NCBI GenBank assembly: GCA_022316685.1
Contig: JAKJHU010000109.1
Span: 558,001 to 622,000 of the forward strand
DNA: 64,000 nt
Direction: 5' to 3'
DNA from: Progne subis subis
Taxonomy: Eukaryota > Chordata > Aves > Passeriformes > Hirundinidae
In this document: positions 38,142 to 51,573 of the stretch, one piece after another
Numbering within the stretch: the stretch's first letter is position 1
How the letters are laid out: each line of letters opens with the position of its first letter
Translations under genes and position numbers: made by a program
The notes under the pieces: model-generated
What the model was told of the DNA's origin: nothing
Database searches by the model: none
What the model saw: only the letters and a program-made list of their open reading frames with translations

Positions 38142-41100
38142 GTAGGGCTCCGAGGTGAGGCTGTGTCCTGCCAGCTCCACGCTGCTCCCACTTCCTGTGC
38201 TCCAGCTCCCGAGGAATCCAGGCGAGGAATCCTGCCGGGCTGCTCCCTCCGTGTCACAGCTGACATCTGGCTACGGGCAGGGCATTGAAATGCAAATGCC
38301 TCGGCTGTGATGAGGAGATGGTACTGCGCTGCTGGAAAGCACTGAGAAGGTTGTGGAGTACCTTCGGTGTAAGAGGAGATTGTAAAGAAAACACCTGACA
38401 GGGAAACTGAAAATGTAACTTTCTTATCTTTCTGCTATTAACACCTCCAGATGTTTTTTAACCTACTTTGAGTACAAAAATAATCTGTAGAACATGTTGT
38501 GGTTAGTAGTTGAAGCAAAGTTCAGAGGGAGAATGTCAAGTTATTTGCAGCCATATGTAGAATTTACAGGCTGTTAGTGGCAGCCAGAAATCACCAGTGA
38601 GGGAAATTCCACTCTCCATGGATGTAAAATATCATGGATTTTGGAGAAGGAGATGTATAGCCCCAAACCCACGGGAAAAGGCTTTGGATTCTCCATGCAG
38701 GGATGGATGGAACACGTTCTGTGAGTGCATTACTTGTGACAGGCTGGTGCAGGGGCCTTGTCTGCAGAGCCTTTCTTGGCATTACCAGTCTTCCCACCCT
38801 CCTGTGCTCCCACACACCGCTGCTGTGCAAGGACCAGGAGTTGCACTGGGATTTACATTGGCCTAAGGCTGAAATATTTCCATTGTTTCATATGGATCAG
38901 CACAATAATGCAGATTTTCCATTACCGTACACTTTTAAATCTAGAGTGGAAAAATACAGGCTGCAAACTGAAGTAAGAGTTGCTGGTTGACTTTCACTCT
39001 TTTAAAGCAGGGTAAAGCGGAGCAAGTCAACAGTGTACACTGAGGAGAATGTGACAGCTTTAGAATTTCTGCTACATCAGTGACAAGGATAAATGACTTG
39101 TTTTCACTTGGTAACAATTCTAACCAGTTGTCCAATATTTGAGCTACAATTTCCATAAATTGTGGTTTAGCGCTGTGGACTCTGTTTTCCAAATCATAAG
39201 CAGAAATTAGCAACTGTGTAAGAAATTTTCAGTTTTCCTTTTGCCTGAGATAGATAAGTATCTGAGTGACTCAAGCAATTTCTTTCCCCGTTTCTTTTTA
39301 AGTGGACTGAGTTGATTTGAGATTGCCTGATAGCGCAAAATGTGGATAGAGGAAAACTACACAGTGGGTGTAACTCTGAGGTCACCTTCTTTTGAATTGA
39401 ATTTCTTTTGGGACCCCATCAGCTATTACAAAAGTTACCATGTTAACTTATGAAGTTACAAAATGGTTTTACCACAAATGTTTTTGGGCTTGTCTGTTCA
39501 GATGACAGCAAGAACAACAGGATTTCAGAACCCCTGGGATCCTCACTCATCATTTATCTCCTCCTAGTAATCACATATTGCTGTGCAGGATGAGGACAAA
39601 CTCGGTTTCAAACCGTACCACTTAGAGAAGTGTTTTGTAATCAGTCTGTAATGGATTTCCTTCTGTAAGTCTTTGATTCTGGGGAAATAGTACTTTATCC
39701 ACATAAAGTGCAAAAAAATATAAATATTATCTGGGAAAGGCATTTTAAAATCTTTCCAATTGTAGACTTTATCCCACATTTTCCTTAGGAGTAATATTTC
39801 CATTTAAAAGCCTTATATGTGTTTAAACATAAATGCTGAAAAATGCTCAACTGTCTTAATGCAGTCACTGTTGACTGCAGGAGACATTTTTAGCAAAGTT
39901 TTTTGAAATCACAGTAAACAAATGGATAAAATCATGCCAGGCTAAACATTGTAGGCTTCTAGCAATCCTTGTTTTAGTAACATCTTGTCTGAGATGCCAG
40001 TTCAGTGTGGTGCTAAAAAGTAAGATCACTGACTTGATAAAGTTAGTGCTATTTCAGAAAATACTGCTACTAGCACAGGATTTGCCAAAGCAATGTTATT
40101 GGTGTTCAGGCAGATTTGGGTTATTGTATTGTTGGCTAGGGGTTCTGTAGGAAGCTGTTTAGTGTTCACAGTTTGACCTTCCATGTTTTTGTAAAACTGA
40201 TCTCAATCCTAAAATGTTCCCTCTTGGATGCATGCCTGTATTTACACAGGGCTCTCTACAAAGCTCCCCAGAGGAGGAAGACGCTCTCTAACGCAGGAGA
40301 TGTAAATTCTGCATGTATATATTTATATCCAGTCTTCCATCTCCGAGGGTCTTACTGTCAGAAAAGCCTTCAAACGTATTTAAAAGATATTTAAATCTTA
40401 CATTATAAACATGAACAAATATAGACATCCTTCCACACTGACTTCATGTATATTCCCTCTTAGCATAAGTCTCTGTACGTATCACAGATGCTCTTATTGT
40501 TGTCTCAGCTGCCAAATTTCCTCTTAGTGAGTATCATTTTTCTGCTTTTATGCTTATTGGTGTCCTTTCTGGGGGCTTTTGTGATGCAGCAAGAAGAAGG
40601 AGGAATAGTTTTAAAAGTATGTGATCTTCCCCCAAACTGGCCGGGAAATTCAGAATTGTGTGTCTGAAGGTAATAGAGACACTTCAAATTTCAGTGCCTC
40701 TAGAGCTGAAGCTGTCCTTGGGTAACTGTTAAGTCTTTTAGCACCTTTTTTTTTTTCCCCTCAATAATGCCTTCCTCTCTACCTTGTTTTAGCCCTGAAT
40801 CTTCTTCAGCGGAGTGCCCTTTTAGCCTGTTTGGCATCCTGTCAAAATCCCCGATTCCCTCTGTAAAGGCTCAGAATTACATCAATATTGCTTTAATAAA
40901 GTTTGAAGTTTAATGCAAATATATACAAGCTCAGAGAGAATAAATATTAGTCCCGGAGTTTTCCACGGGGGAGTAAGTCATGTTGTGTAATTGTTTTTCC
41001 ATTTGCTTTAAACCTTGCTAATTGTCCTTCTGGGCCTTCCTCATCTAGATTGGGTAGTTTCCCTTAAAAACAGGTTGCACAATATTCCCCACTCTGAGAC

Positions 41101-44100
41101 TTTTAAGTCTGTAACTATATGGTTAAGGAGCGTGACTCCTGCCATTTGGCATGATCTTTGGAGGAGATGGTTTATTTAATGACTTTTGTTCTGTAAACTG
41201 TAGACATTCTCAGTTTTTAGAAGCAGGGAGACAGCTCCTAGTTGAGATGTAGAGAGTGGGGGGCACATGAAAGCTGCCGGTGTGATCGTTTACACATGCT
41301 GTGATTGTGCAATGGTATGTTGTAGTCAGTGGAAGAATTCACTGAACTTAGTGTTAAACACACATCCGACTGCAAAAATGCTGACTATTTTAGAGCTTAT
41401 ATATGTAAAATTGTATTTTCATACTGTGATTTTTATTTTTATATTTTTTAACTTGGAATATTAGATTATTACCAAGAATTCTCAAACCTGCCCTGCTGCT
41501 AATGAAGTTGTCAATAACCTCTCAATTGTAACAACAAAAATTTGAAAGTGTTATTGCAGGCCTTGAAGTGAGACAGGTCCAGATTTAAAGGACAGTATTT
41601 TTGGCTAGAGAAGATCGCTTGGGAAGAGCAGAAAATGAAGGCGTGTTAGGGCAGAGCTCGCTGAGGCTGCCCTGCCTCTGAATTCTGCCTGGTAAATATT
41701 TCTTGTGCAGCAAAGGCAGCATCCTTGTGAGAGATGTCAGTAGAAGCAGAGCTCAGAGCTTGCCCTGTACTTTATTTACCCCAGTGAGCTGTGGTGGGTC
41801 CAGCTGCCCTGTCCCAATTGCTGTCTTGCTCCATGAACCTGTTGGCAGCACGGTGCTGGGCCGTGGTTCCTTACAAGTTAACCCACTTAACCTGCTCAGA
41901 GCAGCAGCAAATCTCTTGCAAAGGTGGTTGGTTCTTTTAGCCGGGTTGTGCAGTAACTGGTGCATCAGGAGGAGTGTTGCACTCTGGTACATAAAGTACC
42001 TGCTTTTAGCAGCTGATAGAGACACTGTTAGTAACAGTTGCCATGAAAAACCTCCTGCGACAGCTTAAGGTGAGATTGCAGATTGGTTTAGATGGAGTTT
42101 CCTCAACCTCACTGGAGCTTTAGTCATGGTGAGTTCTCCCTTGTTCTGCATAATTCTCTGTTGTTCTGCTCGTTGGAGTGTGGGAAGTGTTTGATTGTTT
42201 GTTGCTTTCAAAGAGAGAAGCTGAATCAGGTTCCTTTCTGATGGCTATTGCCATGAGCATCACAAGGGGATTCAGTAAATACATTCTTTATATACACAAT
42301 TGCAAATCATACTGGATTGCATAATGTTGTAAACAGCAGAAGTGGTGCATAAAAAAAGGTGCCCAGTTCTCACCCCTCACCTTTTTTTTTTTTCCCCCAC
42401 AAGGCTGTAATTTTTCTCTGTAGTACATAATAGTGATAACATTGCAGGCTTTTTTTCCTGCCGTGTCCTTTGCAAATTGACTTCGTTGCTTATGGTTGTA
42501 CATTATCTTTGTTTATCAGTGTAAATCAACAGTGCTATTCCTGAACGATGGAGATACAGCAGACAGACCTTTTGAAGCCGAATGTGCAGGGTGAGAAGCA
42601 GTGCTGTACAGAAACGTGGTGGAAAAGATAACCAACACAGGTTATCGGGGAGTTCTGCTCAGTCCCCCCAGAGGGGATAATGGAAATGCTGTGGAATGAT
42701 GGTGTTCTCTAAAATATTCCTACGCAACCGCTGGGGCAGCTGGAAGCTGCATGCATACACTAATAATTCTTAGGAGAAATAACAGTAAACAGGTGATATA
42801 CCAAAGTGTTTGAATAAGTGGGAATTAGATTTAATATATCAAGTGTTACATAATTGGGTTTTTTCCCTGGAGTTCAGTTTCTGCAGTTCTTTGCATATTA
42901 AATATTGGTCTGTCTACATAGAAAGCTAACTTGGGGTGCTTTCATTAGAAAGTATTTAACCACCCAAACAGAAAGAGTTCTCTAGAACACAGGAGGAAAT
43001 TTGAACCCATAGAATGAACATTGTTGTCTCTAGCAGCAAGCACAGTTTACTGAGGGGGTTATAAGTTCAGTTAATAGTCACTAAATTGTATTGCATGGAT
43101 AACACATTGAATTTTTTTGTGTGTTCTGCTGAATAAAAGAGTTGGTGTACATTTTCAATCAAATAATCACAATAGAAGTTTGAACATACATTGGAAAAAT
43201 AAGCAGCCAGTACTCAATTCATAGCTGCAGTGCCTGTGCTGGATCCAAATACCCGAACTATGGATTAAAAATTACTGAACAAGTGAAAATCAGGATCAAT
43301 TTCTAAACCAAGGTAAGCTCTGCTTTTCCCAAAATGATAGCATTGTCATCAGTGTGGATGCTATTGAGGAACACCGTCCCATCCAGTCTCTCCATGGGAG
43401 ATGGATGTGGCTTCCTGGGTTTCTCCTGCTGATAATGAGAGAGATGCTCATCCATTCAAGCTGCTGTTTCAAATTAAATGGGAACAGTTGTAATCTAAAA
43501 ACTTTTTCTTTCCTACTGTGAATGTGAGGCAAGAGCTGGGTGTTTTTTGTTTTGTTTTTCTTTCACCTGCCAGTTTACAAATGTCTTAGGGTAACTTAGG
43601 GTATTTTAAAATCCACAGGTTTCAGCTACTTATATTAAATTGACATTGCCACATGGGTCAGGGTTTCTTTTCCATCACTAGTTTTTCCATTGCTTCTTGG
43701 AGTAACTGCTCTGCAAGCCAGGTAAATGTGTATCAGACATACAAATGTTCGTTGGATGATGCAGGGTAAAATAGCTGCCCCAGCTGCATAATCTGCTAAA
43801 AAGTTCAGAAAAATGACAGCCAGAGGACAGCTCAAAGCCTGGGCAGCTCCTGGATCCTTCCTGGCACCAGTGGGAGGGGATTTGCTGTCTCGGAGGTGCA
43901 CTTGCAGTCATCAGCCTGCACCTGTAAGTTTTTCTTGGACTTTCTCGTTGTTTTCTGGCAGTGGGTTTGTGATGGAGCTTGGAAAGGAGAGATGTCACAC
44001 CACACCAAAGACACTCCGCTCATTAATTTGAGAGATGAACTAGACTCAAGTTCTGTTCTGAGAGCTTAAAAAATAGAATGGACAGTCAGATCTTCCTGAG

Positions 44101-47100
44101 GTGCCTTCCTCAGGCTGATAAAGGAGCTCTCTATAAACCCCATGAGCTCCTCACTTCCATGGTCCCTGACTGCACATGGCAGCAGCGTTTAGGAACAGAA
44201 TATACAGAGAACAAAAGGGATGTCAGTCTTGAATTTAATTGTGCTGCACCTGAAAAAATCAGTGATCTGGCCTTTAGATAAGGAAAAAATATTGAAATGG
44301 AGGTCTGCCTTTATTTTTACCATGAGAGAGGAAAGTGAAGGCGTCTCATGATGAAGACAACTCTCTTTCTGAATGCTGCTTTACTAATTGGTGTGAGCCC
44401 ACTGTGCCTACACTGCTTCACAGCATGTGCTAGGACCTGGGATAAACATTTCCTTTTGGAAAAGCTGCACACAATGTGCAGATAGGGGGAACGTGGTCTC
44501 TTCTGCCTCTCTAAGATGAGTTGGAATAAATATGTTGTTTTGAAAGGGTTTTTTTCATATTTTTCAGATGAGCAACTCTCTTGAGCTTTGTGCTTTTTAT
44601 TACATAACATTTGAGATTTTTAAGTTCTGAGCATGACCACAAGTTTTTATTTTGCATTCATAAATTATTTGCTGCTTGTAGACATGTAAAAATAGATACA
44701 TTTCCCTTTATTCTAGCTCTGTAACACCTCTAATCCCCCACAGTTTGTTTGGGAGCCTTAACTCTGCAATGTTTTGAGTAGGAAGTATTTTCTTTAATGC
44801 TTATAGAATTGAAAATCATTAGAATTTGCTCTATATAAAGTTACAACTTTCTGAAGAAATATTGGCACAGACTGTCAAAGCTGTTAGGTTTTGGAACTTG
44901 TATTCAAATTACTCATTTTCTCTGATTTATTTTTTCACCTCATAATTAAAGGCTGGTGGACAGAGCAAACTCAGGGCTGAAGGACCTGCTTTGGAATTGG
45001 ACAAAAAGGCAATCACTTAGAAAAGAGAGTGTCTTTTGGGTGGAGAAAAAAGAAGGGCCTGAATTGAAGAAACAATTTTAGGTGCTCTGGCTTATTTTGT
45101 TGTTTGGCTCTGCAAACCAGTCAGTTCTGGCATTTCCACACACCAGCTTCTGTGATTTCATATCTTATGTGTATAAATAAGTTAATAGTTTCATAGGGAA
45201 CAGTTATTGACTGATCCATTTTGGTATTTGTGGAAGTTAAGCTTTAAAATTTCAGTCAATGGTTCAAGAGGACTCTCTGTAAATATCTTTGGCCATGAGT
45301 ATTTGGACAGATGTGATCATTCTACACTGTTGCTCTGAAATCTACAGCTTAAAAATATTCATATCTCAAAATCAACTTCTCTTAGCGTTATTTGGGAAAA
45401 AAATATGTTGTACAAACTTTTCATTCAAAGAAGGGACATTTTTTGTTTTCATCCTGAGAATGGTGTGTGTCTGATCAGATTTATCTGGATGTGGATATGT
45501 AAATTTTACATGTATATTTGTTTGAAGTGACTATTAACTGCTGGCTTAGGCAGTAGTGCTGAATCTTCTGCTACATTCATGTTTGGGGAAGAGTCCATTT
45601 TTATCTTCAGAGTAGTACAGTAGAGTGAAGGGTTGATACAAAACCATTTCACTGTCTGGAGAGTGTGACTGAAGTGCTCATCTTTCCAGAAATTTGCTAG
45701 GACTTTGGTTTGCTAAAGTATTTTTTCCTTTAAAGTGCTGGTTGAGGAGACTTTTAATGAGCATCCCAGCTGCCTGTGTGTTGGAAGCAGAGGCAGCAGA
45801 GCCTTTGGAGTCAACTCCTGTCTAAACCCAGAACTCCATCATTTACTGATTCGACAAATAAGAGAACTAAAAGCTTGGCTTGCCTGAAGTCAATTATTCT
45901 GGTGTTTAAAAGAGGACCCAGAAGGCTCTCATGGTCTTACTCACTTTGCTAACCCAGCCTTTTGAAAAGAACCATGGTAAATATTTTTTTAGTTGCCATA
46001 ATAGAGCATGGGAATGTCTTCTAACCTCAGCAGTGAGGCTGCTGTTTCTAAAAGCTTCAGGTCTTTAGTTTAAATGTTAAAGATTTATGGCTTTACATCA
46101 CAAATTGTATTTCCAAAGGCTTATCCTGGCCCTGCTGTATTTTGTTTTGGTAACTCTGTTGTATTGTCATCTTTCTTGAATAACTTGCTGTCAAAGCACA
46201 TGCCAGGTCATGTGTTAGTCAGTTTAGAGCAAGCATGCGTTTTGCCAGTTAAATATTTCTCTCTGGGAGCTGCAAGAGCTGCCTTGCATATCAGAAGCTT
46301 GCAGTCCAACCCACTGATGAGTATTTGCTTTGCTTATGGCTGAATACTTGAAATGTGATTTGGGAGTCATCTTTGGAATTCATTTCTGTATTGTTCAGCT
46401 GATGGGGAAAAACTTGGGAACTGGGATGATGCTTGGTTTGTTGCTCAGTTTTATGATTATTTAATCGAGGTGCTTTTCTCCCATCTGAAATTTAAAATTT
46501 TGGATTAAAACAGATTTTTGCTTTTTTTAGAGCATGGAAGATCCTGCCTTTAAACTCCAAGTCAGAGACTGAATAAATACTTGTAAGTAAGGAAGCCCAG
46601 TTTTTACAATTTTCCTTGTTAACCTCAGGATCACCTTTTCCATCATTCATGACAAGAGAAAGCAGTCTGCTTGCAAAACAGTAAAATGCATTCAAGTCTT
46701 TTGGTATTGTCAGACCACGACAAAAGCTTAATAAGATGAGAATGATTAGCAGAATGACGTGCACCCTCAATTTTTTTAACTCTCTGTAAGCTATACTGAA
46801 ATCTGAAATGGGGCATAGCGTTCTCAACAAAATGCTGCCAGAGACAAAAACTTTGAGAATGCAAACGTTCTCACTTGTGGAGCTGAATAAATTGGAAAGA
46901 GCAGCCAAGAAGGCAAAGGAGAAATACTGTTACATAGTCTGAAACAATTAATAGCAATGAGCTGCATTAAAAAAATAATTTGTTACAATCAGTTGGTGCT
47001 TTCTGTAATTTCTTATGCACAGCAGTTTTCATGTATATACCACATTCTTATCATGAAGCAAGAAAATGAGGCTCTTTTTGAGCTGGCTAATGCTATATTG

Positions 47101-48085
47101 CAGAGATTTATTTCTTAATCTTCACTGGAGATTTTGAAGTACTGGCTGGTTTTTAGCAGGCTGATTTAGTTCTTGTGGGTTCGCGAATGTACAAAATAGG
47201 ACTGCTGTAATTAAAGCTTGGTGGTAGCTATTGGCAGGTCCCGAGTTATTTGTGCAGTAGCATTGTACTGAGGACACGATGCATTTTAGGGAGGGGAAAT
47301 CAGAACAATGTGCTGATTTGCTTGTGTGGGCTAATATGACTCATCTAGAATGAACTCCTTTAAAAGCTGGGGGTTTTTTTGGGAAAATTGTCAGGCTAAC
47401 ATGACAGGTTTCAAGTGAGTTTTAAACTGGAAGTCTCCCGTCAATCTGCAAGGCCCTAGCAATTCTCCATGGCTGGGGTCAGCAGTTTGCAAACACTGCC
47501 TGGACCAATGATCTGTAAAATCAATCTTTGAGTCTTCCTGCTGCTGCCTTTGAACAGTTTCATTGATAGCAAAGTAGAAATTACTCGGGCTATGGGATGT
47601 GATTATAAAAATTCCAAAGCTTAAAACATGCAGAAGACAAATGTTGATGCTTGGAAAGTTTCTTTACCCTTGGAATGAGAGAATTTTGGTGCTGACATTT
47701 TCTGGAGGTTTGTCACAAGATCCTGAACAGAATTACTTTGGTAATATGTTGCTGTTGCATAAATAAATGAGACATTTTGCCCACCTTTCAAATTGGAACT
47801 GTGGTATGAATGAGTCAGCTGGCAGGCTGCTTGCATGTTGAAGCTAACATTTTGTGGGTTCAAATACTTAATAGCTTTTATTCTGTGAATGAATAAGATG
47901 GATTAATTTATATACAACACTTCCTAGTCAGAGAGAAGTGAGTAAAGTCCAGTGAAGCAGTGGATGTAGATGTCACACAACCTGCTCCTCTTGTTGAAGA
48001 CAGTTCTTTCAAGCTGAACCGTCATGGTTCCTTCACCTGGAGCTCAGTACCTCTGTTGATCAGACATGCTTTCTGTGACAGCTGT

Positions 48086-48119
48086 CTGTCCCACCCAGTG
48101 TCTGCTGTCCCACCCAGTG
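48086..48119 (+). repeat. Short direct repeat, 19-base spacing
   Basis: CTGTCCCACCCAGTG at 48086 is repeated at about 48105. It is a minor local duplication. Confidence 0.7.
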
Positions 48120-51100
48120 CTGAGTGGTGGTTCATATTGTTATTTTTTTTCCAAAGCCATTGTTTTGAGTGAAGGTCCTTGCATACTGACTCCAGCTAGC
48201 ACCCTTCACTCTGGCAGTGGATTCAGATATCCCACTGAAGGGTTCACATCTTCAATTCATCTCTCATCTTTTGCACTTGTATTTTCTTTATTCTCTCTTT
48301 CAACACAGCATATCCAGAAAATACCATGTGTTCTGGCTTGTAGGATTCACCTCAGTGCAGGCAAAACCAAAAGTGTTACAAAACCCATATCTCTGCCTGC
48401 ACGTGCTGAAAAATCGCTGTAACCTGCAGCAAAATTTGGTCCCGTTGGCTTCTGCCAGCGCCGGAGGAGCTGATGCTTTCGGGTCTGGGGAGGCACAGGG
48501 AGCTCAGGCTGTGCAAGGAGCAGAGCAGCTGTTGGAAGTGTCCCAGCGCTCGGGCCGTGGCCATACAAGGAGCTGCTCTGTCTGACCGTGGTTTCCATGT
48601 GTGTTAAAGTTCACGGGGCTCTTTGTCTGCGTGTGTGCCACGGGCGCCTTTCATCCCCGAGGTGTCTGCAAGCATCTCTCGAGGTTATTAAATGGTAGAA
48701 AGGAAGTGGGAAAGGAGGAAAACGCTGAATATTTCAGCGGGCCTTTGCCAAATCACATTTTGGGATTCATTTCTATTTTAAATGCTAGGGTGACTGCCAA
48801 AGCTGGCAAACTGTGATCCCCTTTGGAGGGGGGAGGAGGCTTCATTACTTCTCTGCCAGAGCAGGAACATCATTTCCCTGTTGCTTTGTTTTTCCTTTGT
48901 AGCAAACAAAGAAATTTTGCAAGAGAAAAGCAGAAAAAGCCATTTTTCAAAGCTTTTCCAGAAATTTTACAAAACAATGGGTTTGATTTACACTTTAAAT
49001 GTGGTTTCCTGTCTTCTCTCACGTTATTTGCATACCTTTAAAAATTGCTTCGTTTGACTTTATTTTATAGGAATGTCTCCTTTCCTCTGCTAGTGCTGGT
49101 CGGGGTATTGTTTCCTTGATTATTTTTACGTGCATATAAGCAAGAAGTGATCAAATTTAATCACCAAACAATTGGCCAGATTTGCATAGAGAAAAACTGA
49201 TTAGGATCACCAAGAAAACAGGCTGAAGGTAGGATAATATCTATGCTTAAATAGCTAAATCCCAGAGGTTAGGAAGATAAGATGACAGAACAGCAATAAA
49301 AAAAAGAAAAAACCGAGAGTCAAAAAATATCTGGGTTTTCTTCCTGCCTTTGTCATGCCTCACTTGTAGCCTTGGAAACTGAGACAAAGAGGTTAAGAAA
49401 CTCGCTCATTCTTAAAATGGAGATAAGATGCAGAGTACAGCTTATTTTAATCTCACTTATTCCTCTGCAAAGCGCTGTAAGTGAACAGTGCTGGATTTAT
49501 AACAGTACATATCTATAGCATGAACGTGTTTATTCAGGACCTGAGCCAATGAACCCACATTGAGTGGGGTTTCCTGTGCATACCTGTTAGTGATCCCCTG
49601 TTTGAATGTGTCAGTCTCTGCAGGTTATTTTATCCTCTCTGCCTGGAGGCTGCTGGATTTTGGTGAAACCAGGCAGTTCTGGGACTTGCAGCAGGATGCC
49701 TGGTGCCCCAGCACTGGGCACAGTGCAGGCTGGCTCCAGGCTTCTCAAACGAGCTCCTGTTTTCCCTCCGGATATCTAAACCAGGGATTCAAGATTGTGG
49801 GATCAAAACATTGGAAAGGGTTCTTGGCAAACTGATCAACTGTGAAATAGTTACCAGCTCTTATTTTTTAAATCAGAGTGGCACTTTTTAGCTAAGGTCT
49901 GTTCCAGGGGCTTTTGTTTTACAGGCTCTCTGGACACTCACATGCTGTTCATATTAATGCAGCTCATTTGTAGGCAGTGCAGACACTTTTAGGAATTGTA
50001 AGACTGTGGAGACATTTAATGGCTGAGGATAAATTGCACAGCTGTGGACACTATTTATACTTTCCTGTATAGAAAAGAGTCTGTATCATTAAATAAGCAT
50101 AGCTCAATGTTGTGAGTTATTTTTCATGGTTTTTTTTAATCTCAGAGCAGGCTTGCCAGCTCTGGAGTTTACATGTTAAAAAGTGTTAGCTTGTCCGTGT
50201 CCTAAGAAGATGAAGTTCATGCTTTACCCATTAAGAAAATAGATATTGAAGAAAGGAGAGAGAAGGTAAAAAGTTTAAAAATCTTAGTATGGAATTATAG
50301 AAACACTGCATAAAATTTCTGGGCTGAGAGCAGTAGTTCCTAAATAAGCAAAGGGTAACTAAATATGATTGAAAATGACCAGGACTTGATAGAAGACAAA
50401 GTGAACAGTAACTCATGCAACAAGTTAGTTTACAGGTTAAGGATCTGAAAACCTCTGCAGAGAACACATCCCTTCCTAGAGAAAGAAATGTCCAAGACCA
50501 CAACTTTCAGTAAAAGAGCAGTTTAAAGCAAGTTCCAACTTATTAAAATCTGTAAGGAGAAATAATTATAACTTTAATAATTAGATCTCAACCAAAGAAC
50601 ACAGACAGCAAGTTGTTTGTTCCTTGTAGATGTGTTAATGATGGGAATCTTTAGAAGTCAACTTTAAAGGACAAAAGGACAAACACAATTATAGGATGTG
50701 TAAAATGGAAATTAGGCACTGAGACAGAAACGGAATTGCTTCAAAGATAAGAGGCTAGGATAAATTAAGAACTAGTAGATACCATCTTCGGAATACTGGA
50801 ATCTAATATCTTTGACAATTGCTTTGAAAAAAGTTTGCTGAAAGAAACCATAGGAAACTGCAGACAGTGTGTAGCTCTGGGCTCCTAGTTTTTATATCTT
50901 GCACATGGACTGTGGCTCATTTCAACTTGTGCCTACATTTTATATCTGCAAGCTTCCGTAAAATTATTCTGCTAGGTAAAATATTCGGAGTGCTTCTACA
51001 TCCTCGAGAGATTTAGGTGCAGCACTGTAGTTTGTTCCCTTTTCTCCCTTAATGCTCTAAAATCCACGGGCTTGTTCTGTCTCAGATTGCTGTCTGTTAT

Positions 51101-51550
51101 GGGAACCAGGGGATAGAGTTAGTGGGTGAATTATGAAGTAATTTGATCAAGGGCTCAGGCGATAGGATCTTTCCTCTCTTTTCTTCCCTTGTAATGTCAA
51201 CACTGTGGTTTTTAGAAAATAATAACTTGCACATATGCTCTGAAATTCCAACTTTGGCTCTGACTTGTCCTAAGCTGTTACTGCTTTGTTGGGGTCCGTC
51301 TGATTTGACAGCTCTTGTCCCTCTAAGAAACTAATTTCCAAATTATGTATTACAAAAGTTTGATCAAAAGATAAAGCTTGAACTAATAAGATGAATAACT
51401 TACTGACATCAAAGAGAAAACGGAATGGGGCAGAGCTGAGAGCCTGGAACACTGATGTGTTCCCAAAATATTTCTTGTGGATGAGTTCTGCTGACCACTG
51501 TGCGTGTATCATTGCCAGTAGTATTTCTGAAAATGAGGCTATGTACTTAC

Positions 51551-51573
51551 AAAAAAAAAAAAAAAAAAAAAAA
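51551..51573 (+). repeat. A homopolymer, 23 bases
   Basis: An uninterrupted A run with no recognisable retrocopy upstream and no clear target-site duplication. Other A runs occur at 59151-59170 (20 bases), 62271-62286 (16) and 63210-63231 (22). Confidence 0.9.

Noticed and set aside
38290..38297. ATGCAAAT octamer motif
   Set aside because: A single eight-base match in 64 kb is expected by chance and has no promoter context.
46492..46908. 138-codon minus-strand open frame with a hydrophobic stretch
   Set aside because: No recognisable domain, AT-rich codon usage, no exon-like splice signals of note and no partner frame. Probably chance.
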